Shown here one piece after another: positions 1 to 11,340 of a stretch of 64,000 nucleotides of DNA. Position numbers and translations under genes: made by a program. How positions within the stretch are numbered: the first letter of the stretch is position 1; the number at the start of each line of letters is the position of its first letter. The notes below the pieces were generated by a model, which had not been told where the DNA came from, ran no database searches, and was given only the letters and a program-made list of their open reading frames with translations. The stretch covers positions 14,793,318-14,857,317 of the forward strand of contig NC_061131.1 of NCBI RefSeq assembly GCF_905220365.1. Direction: 5' to 3'. This DNA is from Vanessa cardui. Lineage: Eukaryota > Arthropoda > Insecta > Lepidoptera > Nymphalidae.

Positions 1-758
1 TTATACGCCACAATATCTTTAAAACAATGTAATTTGTTAGCCGTTATTGGCCTGTATGTTATTTTTTTTAAATGATTTATTTCTTTGTGTTTTAATGAAA
101 ACTTCTGACCACAATGGTCAGAAGTTAAATTATTTATAATTGATACTTCATATATTTCACAGTCACAGAACACATTATCAATACACGTAGAAGTGCCGTC
201 GGTTATTCGCGTCGGTTCATTAACTCTATGAGTTAAATTAAATGACATAAACAAGGCCACCAACCGAACACTTAACGTAGTTTCTTTAAGTAAGTCGACG
301 TTAAAGTCCCCACATACAATTATATATTTATTAGTTTTACATAGCTTTTTAAGAATGTCCTCCATAGTGGTTTCAAACAAATAATAATCTCCCGATGGGG
401 GCCGGTACACGCAGACTATAATGTACTGTGGAAATTCCACGCAGGATAGTTCGATAGTACGTTCGATAGAGAGGGCCACAATATCTTTTCGAGATTTACA
501 AACGATATCATTCCGTACTAATATTAATGAGCCACCACGAATAGCACTCCCTCTTACGAACGCACTTGACAGTTTAAAGTTTGAAATATTAAATATGTCA
601 AATTTTTTAACCCAATGTTCTGTGAAACAAAATACATGTATTTTATAACACTCCGAAAATAATTCTATTTCATGATCTTTGCCACCTATGCCCTGTATAT
701 TTTGATGTATAATATTTAAGTAAGAGGGCGCAGATGTTGTCGTTTTATTTAGTTTAAA
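1..758 (-). CDS. Partial LINE ORF: AP-type endonuclease domain, running off the left edge
   Basis: Read on the minus strand from 758 down to 1, this frame has no stop; a TAG at 759-761 closes it upstream. The translation shows the AP (exonuclease III-like) endonuclease motifs of LINEs in order: HQNIQG near 701-684 (metal-binding Asn), FTEHW near 621-607 (catalytic Glu), VYRPPSG near 408-388, CGDFN near 313-299 (Asp and Asn) and SDH near 120-112 (catalytic Asp-His pair). The enzyme nicks target DNA to prime reverse transcription; the reverse transcriptase would lie left of base 1. There is no ATG between 758 and the first motif, so the start is lost or lies in another frame. The type fits CR1- or Jockey-like LINEs; the clade is not resolved. 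The uninterrupted domain suggests a fairly young copy. Confidence 0.8.
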
Positions 759-761
759 CTA

Positions 762-2680
762 TTAATTTGAGTATTTTTAATTTTGTCGGTGTTAATATAA
801 ATTAAATTATTATTTTTATTATACATATGATCCTTGGTAACATTACTTGTAAAATAATTTTTGATATTGTAGGCAATTAGGTTACCAATTTGTCTTTTCG
901 ATTTCATTGGTAGAAGTACGTAGTAAGTACGTAGAAGACTGCTGATGAGTACATGAAAGGTAACCATTGGCCAGCAACATTTAGCTCCGATAATTGCCTT
1001 AAATAAAAACATATGGAAGATAGATATCAGGCTCATAGCAGATTGTAAAATATTGCAAAATCTTAAAATGGTTGATATATACATTATAATCATAAACACA
1101 ACTTTCTATAGGACGGAACATTCGGCTGTGATTGTTTCCTAAAAATACTTTGGAAAGGTTACGACAATGATGATCAGAGAAATAAGCCAGGCGATCTATT
1201 TATAGGCTATGACGTCACAAGAGTCTTAAGTTTTAATCTTTTATTAGATAGTGTATCTTATTACTTATTTTAATTGTTTTGACGGATTTATTATGACAAT
1301 ATTCTGAATAGCAAGGCTTTATCAAGAGACAAAAACATAACATTTTAATTGCCCTAAGTCTGTGGATTCGTTGCATATTCTTAAGATGTACATAATAATG
1401 TTTCATAAGTTAGAAATGAAAAGAGTTCCTTAATAATCATTTAGACGTATTACAATAAAAAAAACTTTTATCAACTAATTGGCTTACACAATATCGCTCT
1501 GACTTGACTTCAATACGTTACAATTCTTTATGCAGTCAAGTACGATGTATAACCAAAATAAAAACCAATTATTTATTTTAGAACATTGCAAGACCAAAAA
1601 TAGCTCTCTAAAACAAAAAACAAGACTAGTACAAAGTCTGGTATAATCAGTAGTATGTACTACAGTATATACAAGAGAATAGTACATAGAGAGGCATCTG
1701 TGAAGATAATCTCGGCTGGACCGCCGCGGGCGCGTGATTAGCCGCCCTGAGAGCCTTTTAAAAGCCTTAAAAGGTGCTGATGTACTTGATGAAGTCATAG
1801 ATTATGGGGATAGATGTGACAATTTTTTATATACTTACCTTATATTCTTCATTGTATTAATTACGTCTACCGTTATCATAAAGGTTAGAATTAAAAAAAA
1901 AGTTTTCTTCATTTCAATTTTTGAAACACCATAACGAAAACCGTAACCAATCAAAGATGCTTTGTCTGAAATCTGTTAAATGATATATAGTTAAAACATA
2001 AGCTTTGAAAATCTTTTGTTTAATACTTCACACCCTAAGATAAAATTATAATTTATTTGCATTACGTCACTTATAGGCGGCTTAAATAAAAGCCTGGCGT
2101 TTCTGTTTTAATATAACTCATAGTCTCTGCGAGGGCAAAGCGAACGCGGCTCATTACGGTTCCGTAATGAATGCCCGCGCACGATACTACTATAGAGTAT
2201 AGAGGGTGCAGTGCGAATGAGAACAACCTGTATACACTATACAGCTTTGATAATACGTTTTATTTCATTCATACGCGAGATGTATGCTATCTTGCATATT
2301 TATAATTATACCGGACGCCCCTCTACATGTTTTGTTTACGAGAATAATATTAATATTATCATTTTATAAATAGCTCTTGCGGAGTTGATTTAATTTTGAA
2401 GTTCGAAATTTTAATTTTATGTTTATTTTATTATGTATAGTGTATAGTTTTCTTATTAAAACTACTCTTCACTTGTGAATATTTTAATGACGATAAAAAA
2501 TTGTAGTAATAATTACGTATCTTTTGTCTACATGGTGTGACATTAATTTAGCTATGTTAACATTATAATTATGTGTTGTATTTAATTTACATAGATAAGC
2601 AAAGATAATCCTATCTGTTTCATAACCCATTCTCTAGTAATCCCCTAGATTTCTGGTCAGACATATTTTCATATCGCCAA
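762..2680. other. AT-rich intergenic DNA with two short dyads
   Basis: No convincing gene. An open frame at 749-1099 (-) has low-complexity AT-driven composition and no domain I recognise. A small GC-rich patch lies at 1705-1755. At 2151-2170 a 9-bp inverted repeat (TCATTACGG / CCGTAATGA) is spaced by two bases, and at 2228-2244 a second dyad has CTGTATA / TATACAG arms. Confidence 0.5.
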
Positions 2681-2790
2681 ACAAAAACCTGGTTAAATCT
2701 TTCGTTTGACGTCACGCTGGACCTCCGTCAAATCGTGAAAGGGCATAGAAATCCCCGGTTCAATTAACGGACACCCTGTATGCTTAATAA
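2681..2790. repeat. Possible end of an unidentified dispersed repeat
   Basis: A GC-richer stretch contains a CRE-like GACGTCA site and ends in GGACACCCTGTAT, a string often seen at the ends of insect interspersed repeats. No terminal duplication was found, so the assignment is weak. Confidence 0.25.
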
Positions 2791-4365
2791 AGAAACTCTG
2801 GGCTTTCATTACATCCTGTATAATGGCCCGTACAAATATTTTTAATCCTCGTGCTCATACATCTTCCGTAGTTCATTTTGCTGCCCAATGCTTTTAATAT
2901 ATCTGATAACATTAAAGTAAAATGTACCTTATTGATAGGCAACTGAGTCTAATTTGCTTTGTAGACAACATAATGAAAATTGGCCACATACGGTTAAGGT
3001 GAAATGTTGCTTATAATTGAACTGATAGGTTATATATAATATTATTTAAAAAGTTGCTGACTTACATAATTATATTACGTGAAGTTTAAGTAGATCACTG
3101 TTATAGCTTAAATAAGTCAGATGACACGCACTTTAATTAACTCTTCCATTTGGTTAGTTTTTTAGGTTACTGATCTAGATATCCTGGATTAACCGTAATA
3201 TCTTAAAGGCTTATTAAAATAATGTGTCATTTAATTCGTAGTAGTAGCCCGTTTAAAATTTTAGTATCGGAAAAAACGTAAAACCGTCCATATACCTATG
3301 TCATATACGTAAACTGTCCTAACGGACGATGGGAATAAGAAAATAATGGGAACTTGTATTTTGCATAAACCTTTGCACTAAATTCTCCTGCATAGTTGAT
3401 CGTCGTGAACATAATCAGTACATATATAAGTAGGTATATAAGTACTCTGAACTATCAAGATTATTTTGGTATGGTTATCTGGACATGTGAATTATGTCAA
3501 AATATATTTTTATACATAATATTATGTAACAGAACGATCTATTTATTTGTTGTATTTTTATGTTTATTATAATCTTGAACTGTTTCCAAGTAAGACAATA
3601 TATAACAAACTGATCTTCTCAACTCAACCTATAGGTATTCTGAATTCGAAATTTTGATTTCCGAATGAAAAATTTAAATACATATATTTGCAGAATAGAA
3701 TATTATTTAAACATTTTTATATGATAACACTTAAAACACCAATTAAAACCCTTTTAAATAAAACAATGAGAACTTATAATATAGACCAAATTTGACGCTA
3801 ATTGTTGAGAAAATGGTTGATATGGAACTAAATAGCTTACCAAACAAAGCAATATTTCCCAAAGATTAAGTAAATAATGTTCTCAATTAAGTTATTTACT
3901 ATCATGCTATTTATATATTAGGTAAGTACGCAGATATTCCCCTCTTAGTATGCGTTAGCTTTGAATGTCTAAAAGTATATGCCTCAAATTGACTGTGATG
4001 AAAATGATCCCTTTAAATATTAAATAAATAACATATAAAAATATGACTCCTGATTCTAAAATCGGCTTCGGCAGTCAATTGTCAGTTCATTCATAATATT
4101 ATTACTTTGAATTAATAAATTATAATTACTCCTAGAATGGGTGGCCTTTATTGAGAGATGCTAAATTTTAATCTCATTCCGGGGCGATTGAGGATTCAAT
4201 TCAAAATCATTCGAACGTACTTCAAAGTTCAAACTCACGTTCATTTGTCACAGTTTCCTCTTAACTTTATATCTCAAAACGTCTTAAATAATTTATTCAC
4301 ACACGAACAATGAACTTTAGGCCTTTACAAAACAGCTTAAAATCGCTTGTAATGAGTTATTGAGT
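2791..4365. other. AT-rich DNA, nothing recognised
   Basis: Long AT-rich sequence with no open frame, RNA gene or repeat family that I recognise. Confidence 0.5.
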
Positions 4366-4369
4366 TACA

Positions 4370-4515
4370 TTCGAAACGCGAGGGTAGTGTCAGCAAAGCG
4401 CATCGCACGCTCCTGGCCACGTGGCACAATTAGTTTCATTCATCGGCCGTCCTCCGTAGCGGAAGGTTGTGCGCGCGTGTCGCTCGCATCCGCTGTACTC
4501 AGCGTATTGCAAATG
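4370..4515. other. GC-rich unique island, candidate regulatory element
   Basis: A sharply GC-richer block within AT-rich flanks contains a CACGTG-type E-box (CCACGTGG) and several CpGs. It has no coding frame of note and matches no repeat elsewhere in the window. Base composition and uniqueness are all that support a regulatory role. Confidence 0.25.
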
Positions 4516-6540
4516 AATTGAGTTAATCGTTTGAAACGCTTCGTCTATGAAGACTGTCTACAGGGGGTATTGATTCCTAGAATAATGGTTAGACTAACTA
4601 TTTTAATACATAGTTCCACTTATCAGTCTTATTAAAAGATTATTATAGTAATTATACTTTGGAAATTGTTATCTATTATTTGTTATAATGCTTTTACGAC
4701 CTTCTTCTCTATATATGTATACATGGCACACTAAACAGATGGAAGGAAATATAGGAAGTAGGAAGAGCAACAGATTTTTTGCATGTCATTTAAAAAATAA
4801 GGTATCTAATGATTTTTGGAGGATATAATTTCCCGTTAGAATAAATAGTCGAACTAGGTGACACACATCTTTCAATTTAAATGAACAGTTAAACACAACT
4901 TTTTTTTCCTGTAAAACGATGACGTAAACCCTTACATCGGCTTCTAAGAGTCTATTTGAATAATACATTATAAGTTTTCGATTACAAACAAGACACGCAC
5001 ACAAGCAAAAGCTATCCCAAATCACTGTTATTTCATATCTTCACAAGGAATCGTTTACAATAGCATATTGGCATAAAACTTTTTCAAGCAACAATAAGAA
5101 AACGCTCGCTATACTTTCCTCGGTTACAATGGTTGGTATTAAGGTTCGAAGCCAGCAATGAGATATTTGTGGCCGTTCGCCAACGACATTCATCAATATT
5201 GTTAGCCTATTGTGGTCATTACTACGGCAAACGAATTTTATTTCCCAGATGGTATCTCTCGTTCAACTTAAAAAAAATATATTATACTAATAATTATATA
5301 AAATAATTCTAACACTATTCTAAAATTACCGTTTTATAGCTGAACAACTTAATAATTTAATAAGACAATTAACCATAATTTTTTGGAAGATATTTTGGGT
5401 ATAACTAAAATGATGAATAGCTCCAAAAGAATGTTGAGATTTTAGCATATCACGTTCAGAAAAATAAGTAAAATTTACTAAGATTTTGATAGGAATATTT
5501 TAAAATTATTATTGGTGTTTATATGTATAATACTTTATCAATACAGAGTAACTTGTACCTAGAAAACGCTGCATATTATTCCAACAAAATCACATATCAA
5601 TAATTATCACAATACAATACATAAGGTACTAGATACTTAAACATCTGAAATCTGACAACATTAGATCCAAGGATGGTGGATGACATAGTTAAACTTTACA
5701 TTCGGACAGAAACGCAATGACACGACATCCTGCTACTACATATAAAAATCATAGCTCGGCTTTGAAGAACTTGCCCTACTTGAAATAAACTTCCTATAAC
5801 ATTCGAGGTCAAATGGAAAGCAATGAAAGGCGAATGATGTATTACAAACAATAAAGGAATACATAAAACTTACAACCTCTTTCTCAGGGCTATTGAAAGT
5901 GAAATATCATCGCAAACAAATCTATAGGAAGGTAATGACGCGAGCTCTATACAAAATGTGTATAAATTATCGTGAGACTACGCAACGCGCTATTAGGGAA
6001 CATGTATGGCCGTAATAAATATTCATCATGTGTTAATGCCTATAAAAACAGATGAGTGACGTAGAAATGTATCTCATCGAGGCATACCTTCATTTTAATA
6101 CAAACCAAACCTATGAAATATAAATAACACGATATTTTGTGTAGAATATGCATCTGATTTTAAATTTAATGATATTTAATGACTTTTCTGTCATAATCTT
6201 TCGAATATTTTTCAAATTTGTGAATTTTATAAATTTTATTCACATCCGTCAGGAAATGGGAAGTGTATTAATACTATGTATTATTTGCTTATTTACTAGT
6301 CATGGTCAATACAAGACTTTTTTTTTAATGAACTTGCCATATTATTAATTGGCGAATTGGCTTTACCTGCATTAAAAAACTTTCACAACACGAGCAGTTG
6401 TTATTATGAAGTATTTGTATTTAATTACAATAAAGGTAAACTAATTGCTCTGTTTGTAACTCGATGAATTTTATAAATAAAAGAATCATATGTAAAAGTA
6501 ACTTGTCCTTACGATTTTTTCCATTCATTAATATCCACGA
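4516..6540. other. AT-rich DNA, nothing firm
   Basis: No gene or repeat recognised. The small frame at 4786-5025 (-) lacks coding character. A slightly GC-richer unique stretch at 5920-6070 could be functional, but nothing specific supports that. Confidence 0.45.
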
Positions 6541-6830
6541 TGTACTAGGGCACCATAAACATAAGTGAGGATTCAGAACGATGCACTAAGTGAATTCGTA
6601 TGTCGACGCCACCTCCAATTTACTGATGCGAACCAATCATCATTACGAAGGGTCGCGACGCGATCAAAATGGACCAAACGACCCGACTTCTGGACGCACC
6701 TTTGTAAGAATAAGACCACGATAGCTACATGTAGCGAGCAAGACAAGGACGAAGAAATAAGAAAGGCAATGATCGTAAACAATTCGGTAAATGAAAGATT
6801 ATGTTTATCGAATTAAGGTGTTTCTTTTGC
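6541..6830. other. Unique patch with an 83-codon open frame
   Basis: Bases 6565-6816 (+) hold an open frame with balanced amino-acid composition (Arg-, Thr- and Lys-rich, five Cys). The overlapping frame 6573-6782 (-) is also open. I recognise no domain, see no clear splice sites, and the patch matches no repeat here. It may be a gene relic, an exon fragment or chance. Confidence 0.2.
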
Positions 6831-8100
6831 ACCCAAATAAAATTTCGTCTTTATTAGATCGGGGGCAGTTCTTGTTTATGGCACGACAATAGCTTTTTGT
6901 TTCATGTATTCTTTATTAAAATTAAAGGTAAAACGTTCATCTTTTAGTCAAACAAAGTATGAATCTATAGCAAGGTAAAATAGTCTACATTTCTTTATCT
7001 GTAAGATTTTTTTTTGAAACTTTAAACTGATTAAATTTTTGACGAAGTGACATATTGTTCTGTGAAATTTTTCTATTTTATAAATTTAATTCGTCCATCA
7101 CAGGCAAAGTGTCCTTTTACCACGTGAGACTATCAAATTCAATTTTATCGTAATATAAACCATACGTATGGTACAGAAATATAAACTTTATTAATCTACT
7201 TATAAAGTTCTTATTTGAATGTCAAATAAAGACTATCTTATGTGAGTTTGATTTACGTGAGAAGACAATGCAATCTATTCCCAAAAGCTTTTCACATTCG
7301 AATTTAGATCTTCTATCTCTGCTAATAGAGCTGAATATCCATAGTTGCAAATTGAATAGAACTAAAGAAGCTCTCGCATTTTACTGAAAAATGTGTAAGA
7401 AGTAAGGCAGGGAAAGCCACGGGATCCGTTATAAAGACATATTATTCTTTTGAGGCGGAGCGGGATTGCCGAGGCGCAATAAGTCCAAGTAATCCGTGAG
7501 GTACTGCGATCCAATTGTCATTGTTCGGTGCCTCTAATGAAAAATATTTTGTTTTCTCTTTTAAACTGTACAGCTTTTTGTATCAAAGAGATTGCTATCT
7601 TATATTCGAGTTTTAATTTTCACTAGCGAACCAGCTTGTTCTTGGAGTGGGTAACAAAGTGTGATTTTTTAATGTTGTTCCGATTTAAGAATTCGTTTGT
7701 AGATATTTCGGATTAAATCATTTATTTCCTGGAAGCGTTTTGTCAGACGTGCTTGACTTTATTGGTAAAATATATTTACACTAAAGTAACGTGGAATCAC
7801 TTTTTAAGTAGGCGGTATCAGTAGGCTTACGAGCACTTAAAATAGATTTTTGTTTATATTTTACAAGAATAAATTAAAGATTTGTTGGGATTGAATGTGG
7901 CTGTTATCAAAGACAAACCAACAAGAAACTCCGTACTGTTACCATCACACAATAACTATCAAATATAGTTAGTATTAAATTACATTCTTCGTACAGTTTA
8001 TTGCTATCTACATAATCTTTTATTGATTAAAACTTTACATATTTTAAAAAATTTTGCAGTATGCTCACCAGATAAATTATATTTGAATTTTAGCGGTTTC
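6831..8100. other. AT-rich DNA with one GC-richer patch
   Basis: Nothing gene-like. Around 7395-7520 is a unique patch of mixed composition, including GGCGGAGCGGGATTGCCGAG, that contrasts with its flanks and could be regulatory. Confidence 0.3.
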
Positions 8101-8830
8101 AGAAACTTTTATACCCAACAAAATTTGAACGGGATTGAAAATCCTATTTGAATTTTTAAAATCGAGTCTAAAAACACAGCTCCAAGAGCTCCGTAAGATA
8201 AAGTAGAATTGTCTGTATCGATGCAGTGCGTATTTTCTATTTTCGAACTGGATGTTGGGAACTCCAACCATTTCCCGAACTGGTCCGAACTAAAAAAAGT
8301 CATCGCTAGATTTTCTGCAAGTGCCGAAAGCATTTTGGCGCACAGTCCGAACAAATTCAAAACAACCATAAATCAGAGTGGACAAATAAAAAACTAAGGT
8401 AAGCGCTCCTGTTGTGGGCCGTCCCGAGCGGCCGGGATTCGGGCCGCGTCCGGCCACCGGAAGCGGCTCTATTGGCGTAAAAAAGCTGCGAGCCAACTGG
8501 CCAGTTTGTTGGCGAATTTTTTAACAATCGATTAGTTTTTTTGTACAATCGCTTTGACGTGGCCGCCTTGTCCGCGTTTTTATAAATTTCGCCACCAGTT
8601 GAGTTTTTCTATCGCGCTCCGCTTTCTTTTTTCTTTTTTTTAGTTTAGAATAGTTTCGTTTGAAACGAAAAACGATCAATTTATTTTCAAACTTTATTTT
8701 TCAAGCGAAGTAAATTGGTAAAAGTTTTTTAACTAAACATGTTATCGCAGTACGAAAAATGTATCTACGATTACTCCATTCTGAATTACCTACAATCAGA
8801 GTTAACATATTTCTTATTAACAAAAGTGCT
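8101..8830. other. Mixed-composition region with overlapping short frames
   Basis: Several short frames overlap on both strands (for example 8209-8397 + and 8109-8369 -), so none stands out as coding. A GC-rich core lies at 8420-8475, and a donor-like AG/GTAAGC occurs at 8397-8402. No protein family recognised. Confidence 0.25.
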
Positions 8831-9010
8831 CGTTGGACAAATCCCTGAAGTGGACTCCGCCGCGCACGCGCCGCCATTCGACATGCACGTGTGTCGCAAA
8901 TTAAAAACCTTCGGCCCCGGGTCCACGGGGCTATTAATTGCCAGATATCGGTGCCGTTACCCTCCGGCTCGCCGTGAGAAAGGCACAATTAATGCTCATT
9001 GTCAAACCTA
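8831..9010. promoter_or_regulatory. GC-rich unique island with homeodomain-type cores
   Basis: This block has a GC-rich centre flanked by paired ATTAATTG and AATTAATG sites (8933-8940 and 8988-8995), the core typical of homeodomain binding. Open frames on both strands (8739-9011 + and 8701-8988 -) make coding ambiguous. The regulatory reading is an inference from composition and motif pairing. Confidence 0.25.
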
Positions 9011-9691
9011 ATCTTGTTCGCATTGCAAATGAATGGAGCTTTTTTGAATAAAATGCAGACGAAATAATGAATAATTTTCGGTGCAATAGACTTTAATGGG
9101 TTTTTTATATTCAAATTTAGGCTAAGTTATTGTATTTCAAAATCGGAATAACTTATTTCATGTACATCGTCTAAATTTCTACGTATTATAACACGAAATG
9201 CTGTAAATCTTTATAATAATTCTTTATAATTTTGAATCAATTAAATTATCATCATTTATACTCAAATCTTCTTGTAATATATTTTAGAACCATAGATTTT
9301 AGAATACTTACTTTCTCTTTGATATATTAAAAACATAAAAATCTGGGGTCAAATTTCAACTGTATTTGATGTTAAATTTAAACCTAAATTCATCTTAAAG
9401 TATAATGTTAAAAAAATTATGTACCTTGAAAAACTATTGCCACTGTCCCACTAAATACTATGTCTAAGGAATATCAATAATACGTAAAATGTTTTGTCTC
9501 TTGTTATATCTAGGGATACATCAAATAATACAGATCGTTCACAGAACTGTTCACGTGTTGATGTAGCCGATAGCGGTGATGAAAAGATCCCTCGCTGATA
9601 GCGACTTGCGGGATTCCTGCATTTTGTATCTCGTAGTGTAATTGCTTGCAAATAATAGAAAGGGCGAACACGTCTGCTGCACCTTAAAGGT
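9011..9691. other. AT-rich DNA, nothing recognised
   Basis: No repeat or gene recognised; the frame at 9451-9699 (-) lacks domain similarity. Confidence 0.4.
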
Positions 9692-9953
9692 TCTATCACT
9701 ACATATTATAAAACTAAGTCCCTAGACCGCGTCTGTCTGTCTATATGTTCGCGATAATCTCCAAAACTATTGAACGCATTTCCATGAGGTTTTCATTAAT
9801 CGACAGAGGTTTTGTTGTATAATTTATTAAGGTTATTGAGTAAATAAATTGAAATGACAATTGTTAAAACATGTCGGAAATGGCAATAAAATAAAAGGTA
9901 AAAATATTAAAAAAACTCATGTCCATCCGTACGAAGTCGGGAAGAGCCGTTAG
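9692..9953 (+). mobile_element. Short non-autonomous Helitron-like element
   Basis: The element begins TCTATCACTACATATTATAA, matching the TC start and ATTATAAAAC head of abundant lepidopteran Helitrons. Near 9720-9800 come the usual phrases (TGTCTGTCTATATGTTCGCG and a contracted-site-like ATTGAACGCATTT). It ends near 9923-9953 with a decayed hairpin (CCGTACGAAGTCGGG) followed by TTAG before a T, in place of the usual CTAG. There is no coding capacity; it would depend on a Rep-helicase made elsewhere. Its length is almost the same as the copy at 44686-44948. Confidence 0.6.
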
Positions 9954-11160
9954 TGTTAGTATAAAGTAGTAAGTACCTTCTCATCTTTTTGAGGGAAGCT
10001 CAGCATGCTGCTCCTATGAGGCTCTTATGTTTGTTGGTATACACGACAAAACTATTACCACCACATACAATATGTCAAGACGTTTCGTTTATTGCTGTTT
10101 AAACATCAGCTGTTTACGTTAGGTAAACAATGTACATACTATACTATATTTATTATCATACATCTCTTCGTGTTAAAGTAATGTAAATATATTAAAATAA
10201 ATGGATTCTCCAGCATATAGCATCGATTTAATTTTGTGCAAAACTTTGTGCAGCTGATGCAGTGGTGACCATTTCCCATCAGGTGGCCTATTTTTCAGTC
10301 AGTAATTTGTACCCTGATTCACGTAATACATATTTGTTTCGATATTAATGTATACAGAAATTTCACAGATATGATATAGAATGCGGGTTGTTGGACGTAA
10401 ATTTGGATAACTTTTGTTTGGAAAGGTGATAGTTAATTATTTTTATTTCATGCAAATTTTTTTGAAATTACTTAATTCATAGTAAATGTTATAATATTTA
10501 CTTGGACGTTTACTACTTTAAATACAACTTACTATTAGCAGAATCATTAAAGCGTGGGATGAATGAACGTTTAAATTCCAAAACAAAACATAGGTAGTAT
10601 TTACTGACTCGGAATCCGTATCGTCAGTCATGTGAGAAAGCAACATCGCATTATTAATAAAAGCGTGTATAATTCTGCGATTGTGCTCCGATGTAAAGGC
10701 GATTATCGCCCCACGCTCACTCACCGCTCACCGCTCACCGTTCGCCATTCATTCACCAACCCTCGCTTTGTTGACCATGTACTATTCATTCTTATTTAAA
10801 TTCCAATCGTTTTGTGATACACAAATGTGACTTTAATCAATTTTGATTTTTTTTAAACAGATCTAAGTATAAAACATTTCATTCGTACAAAAAGAAAATT
10901 TGTAAAAAAAAAACCAAATATCTGCTATAATAAATTTTCCCAAAATTATACGTGATAATTATGCATACGCAATACAAATACATTTTTAGTACCTCGGGTT
11001 TAAAATACAAAAACAAAACGTCTCAACACTTCAAAATAATGATGTTTGATAGTTCATAAAACTAATTAAAAATTCAAAAAATTAAAACGATAAACTATCA
11101 CTCAGATAGTAAACTTTGAATTAAAATAATTGTAATAATTTAATAATCTAGGTATTCTAT
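9954..11160. other. AT-rich DNA with a repeat tail and a short tandem
   Basis: Bases 10257-10310 carry CCATTTCCCATCAGGTGGCC, the tail phrase of a common lepidopteran dispersed repeat also seen near 34550. Bases 10708-10745 hold a short CTCACCG-type tandem. The frame at 10518-10724 (-) overlaps that tandem and looks non-coding. Confidence 0.4.
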
Positions 11161-11340
11161 CTGCCGCGTCCATTAGGGCATAAGATCCATCACGAGCAGA
11201 AGTTACACTGTCGCGAATTGTCGTTGCGTGTGAACCGCGCAGATAGCATTGTCGAGGGCTTTAGCTAATGTATTGTTGAGAGTGAGAGTGACGCAGGGGA
11301 CACAGCTCGGCCAGAATTAACTCTGCTTTTGATTTGCACA
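11161..11340. other. GC-richer unique island, candidate regulatory element
   Basis: A unique block of balanced composition in AT-rich surroundings, with no coding frame and no match to other repeats here. Function unknown. Confidence 0.2.
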
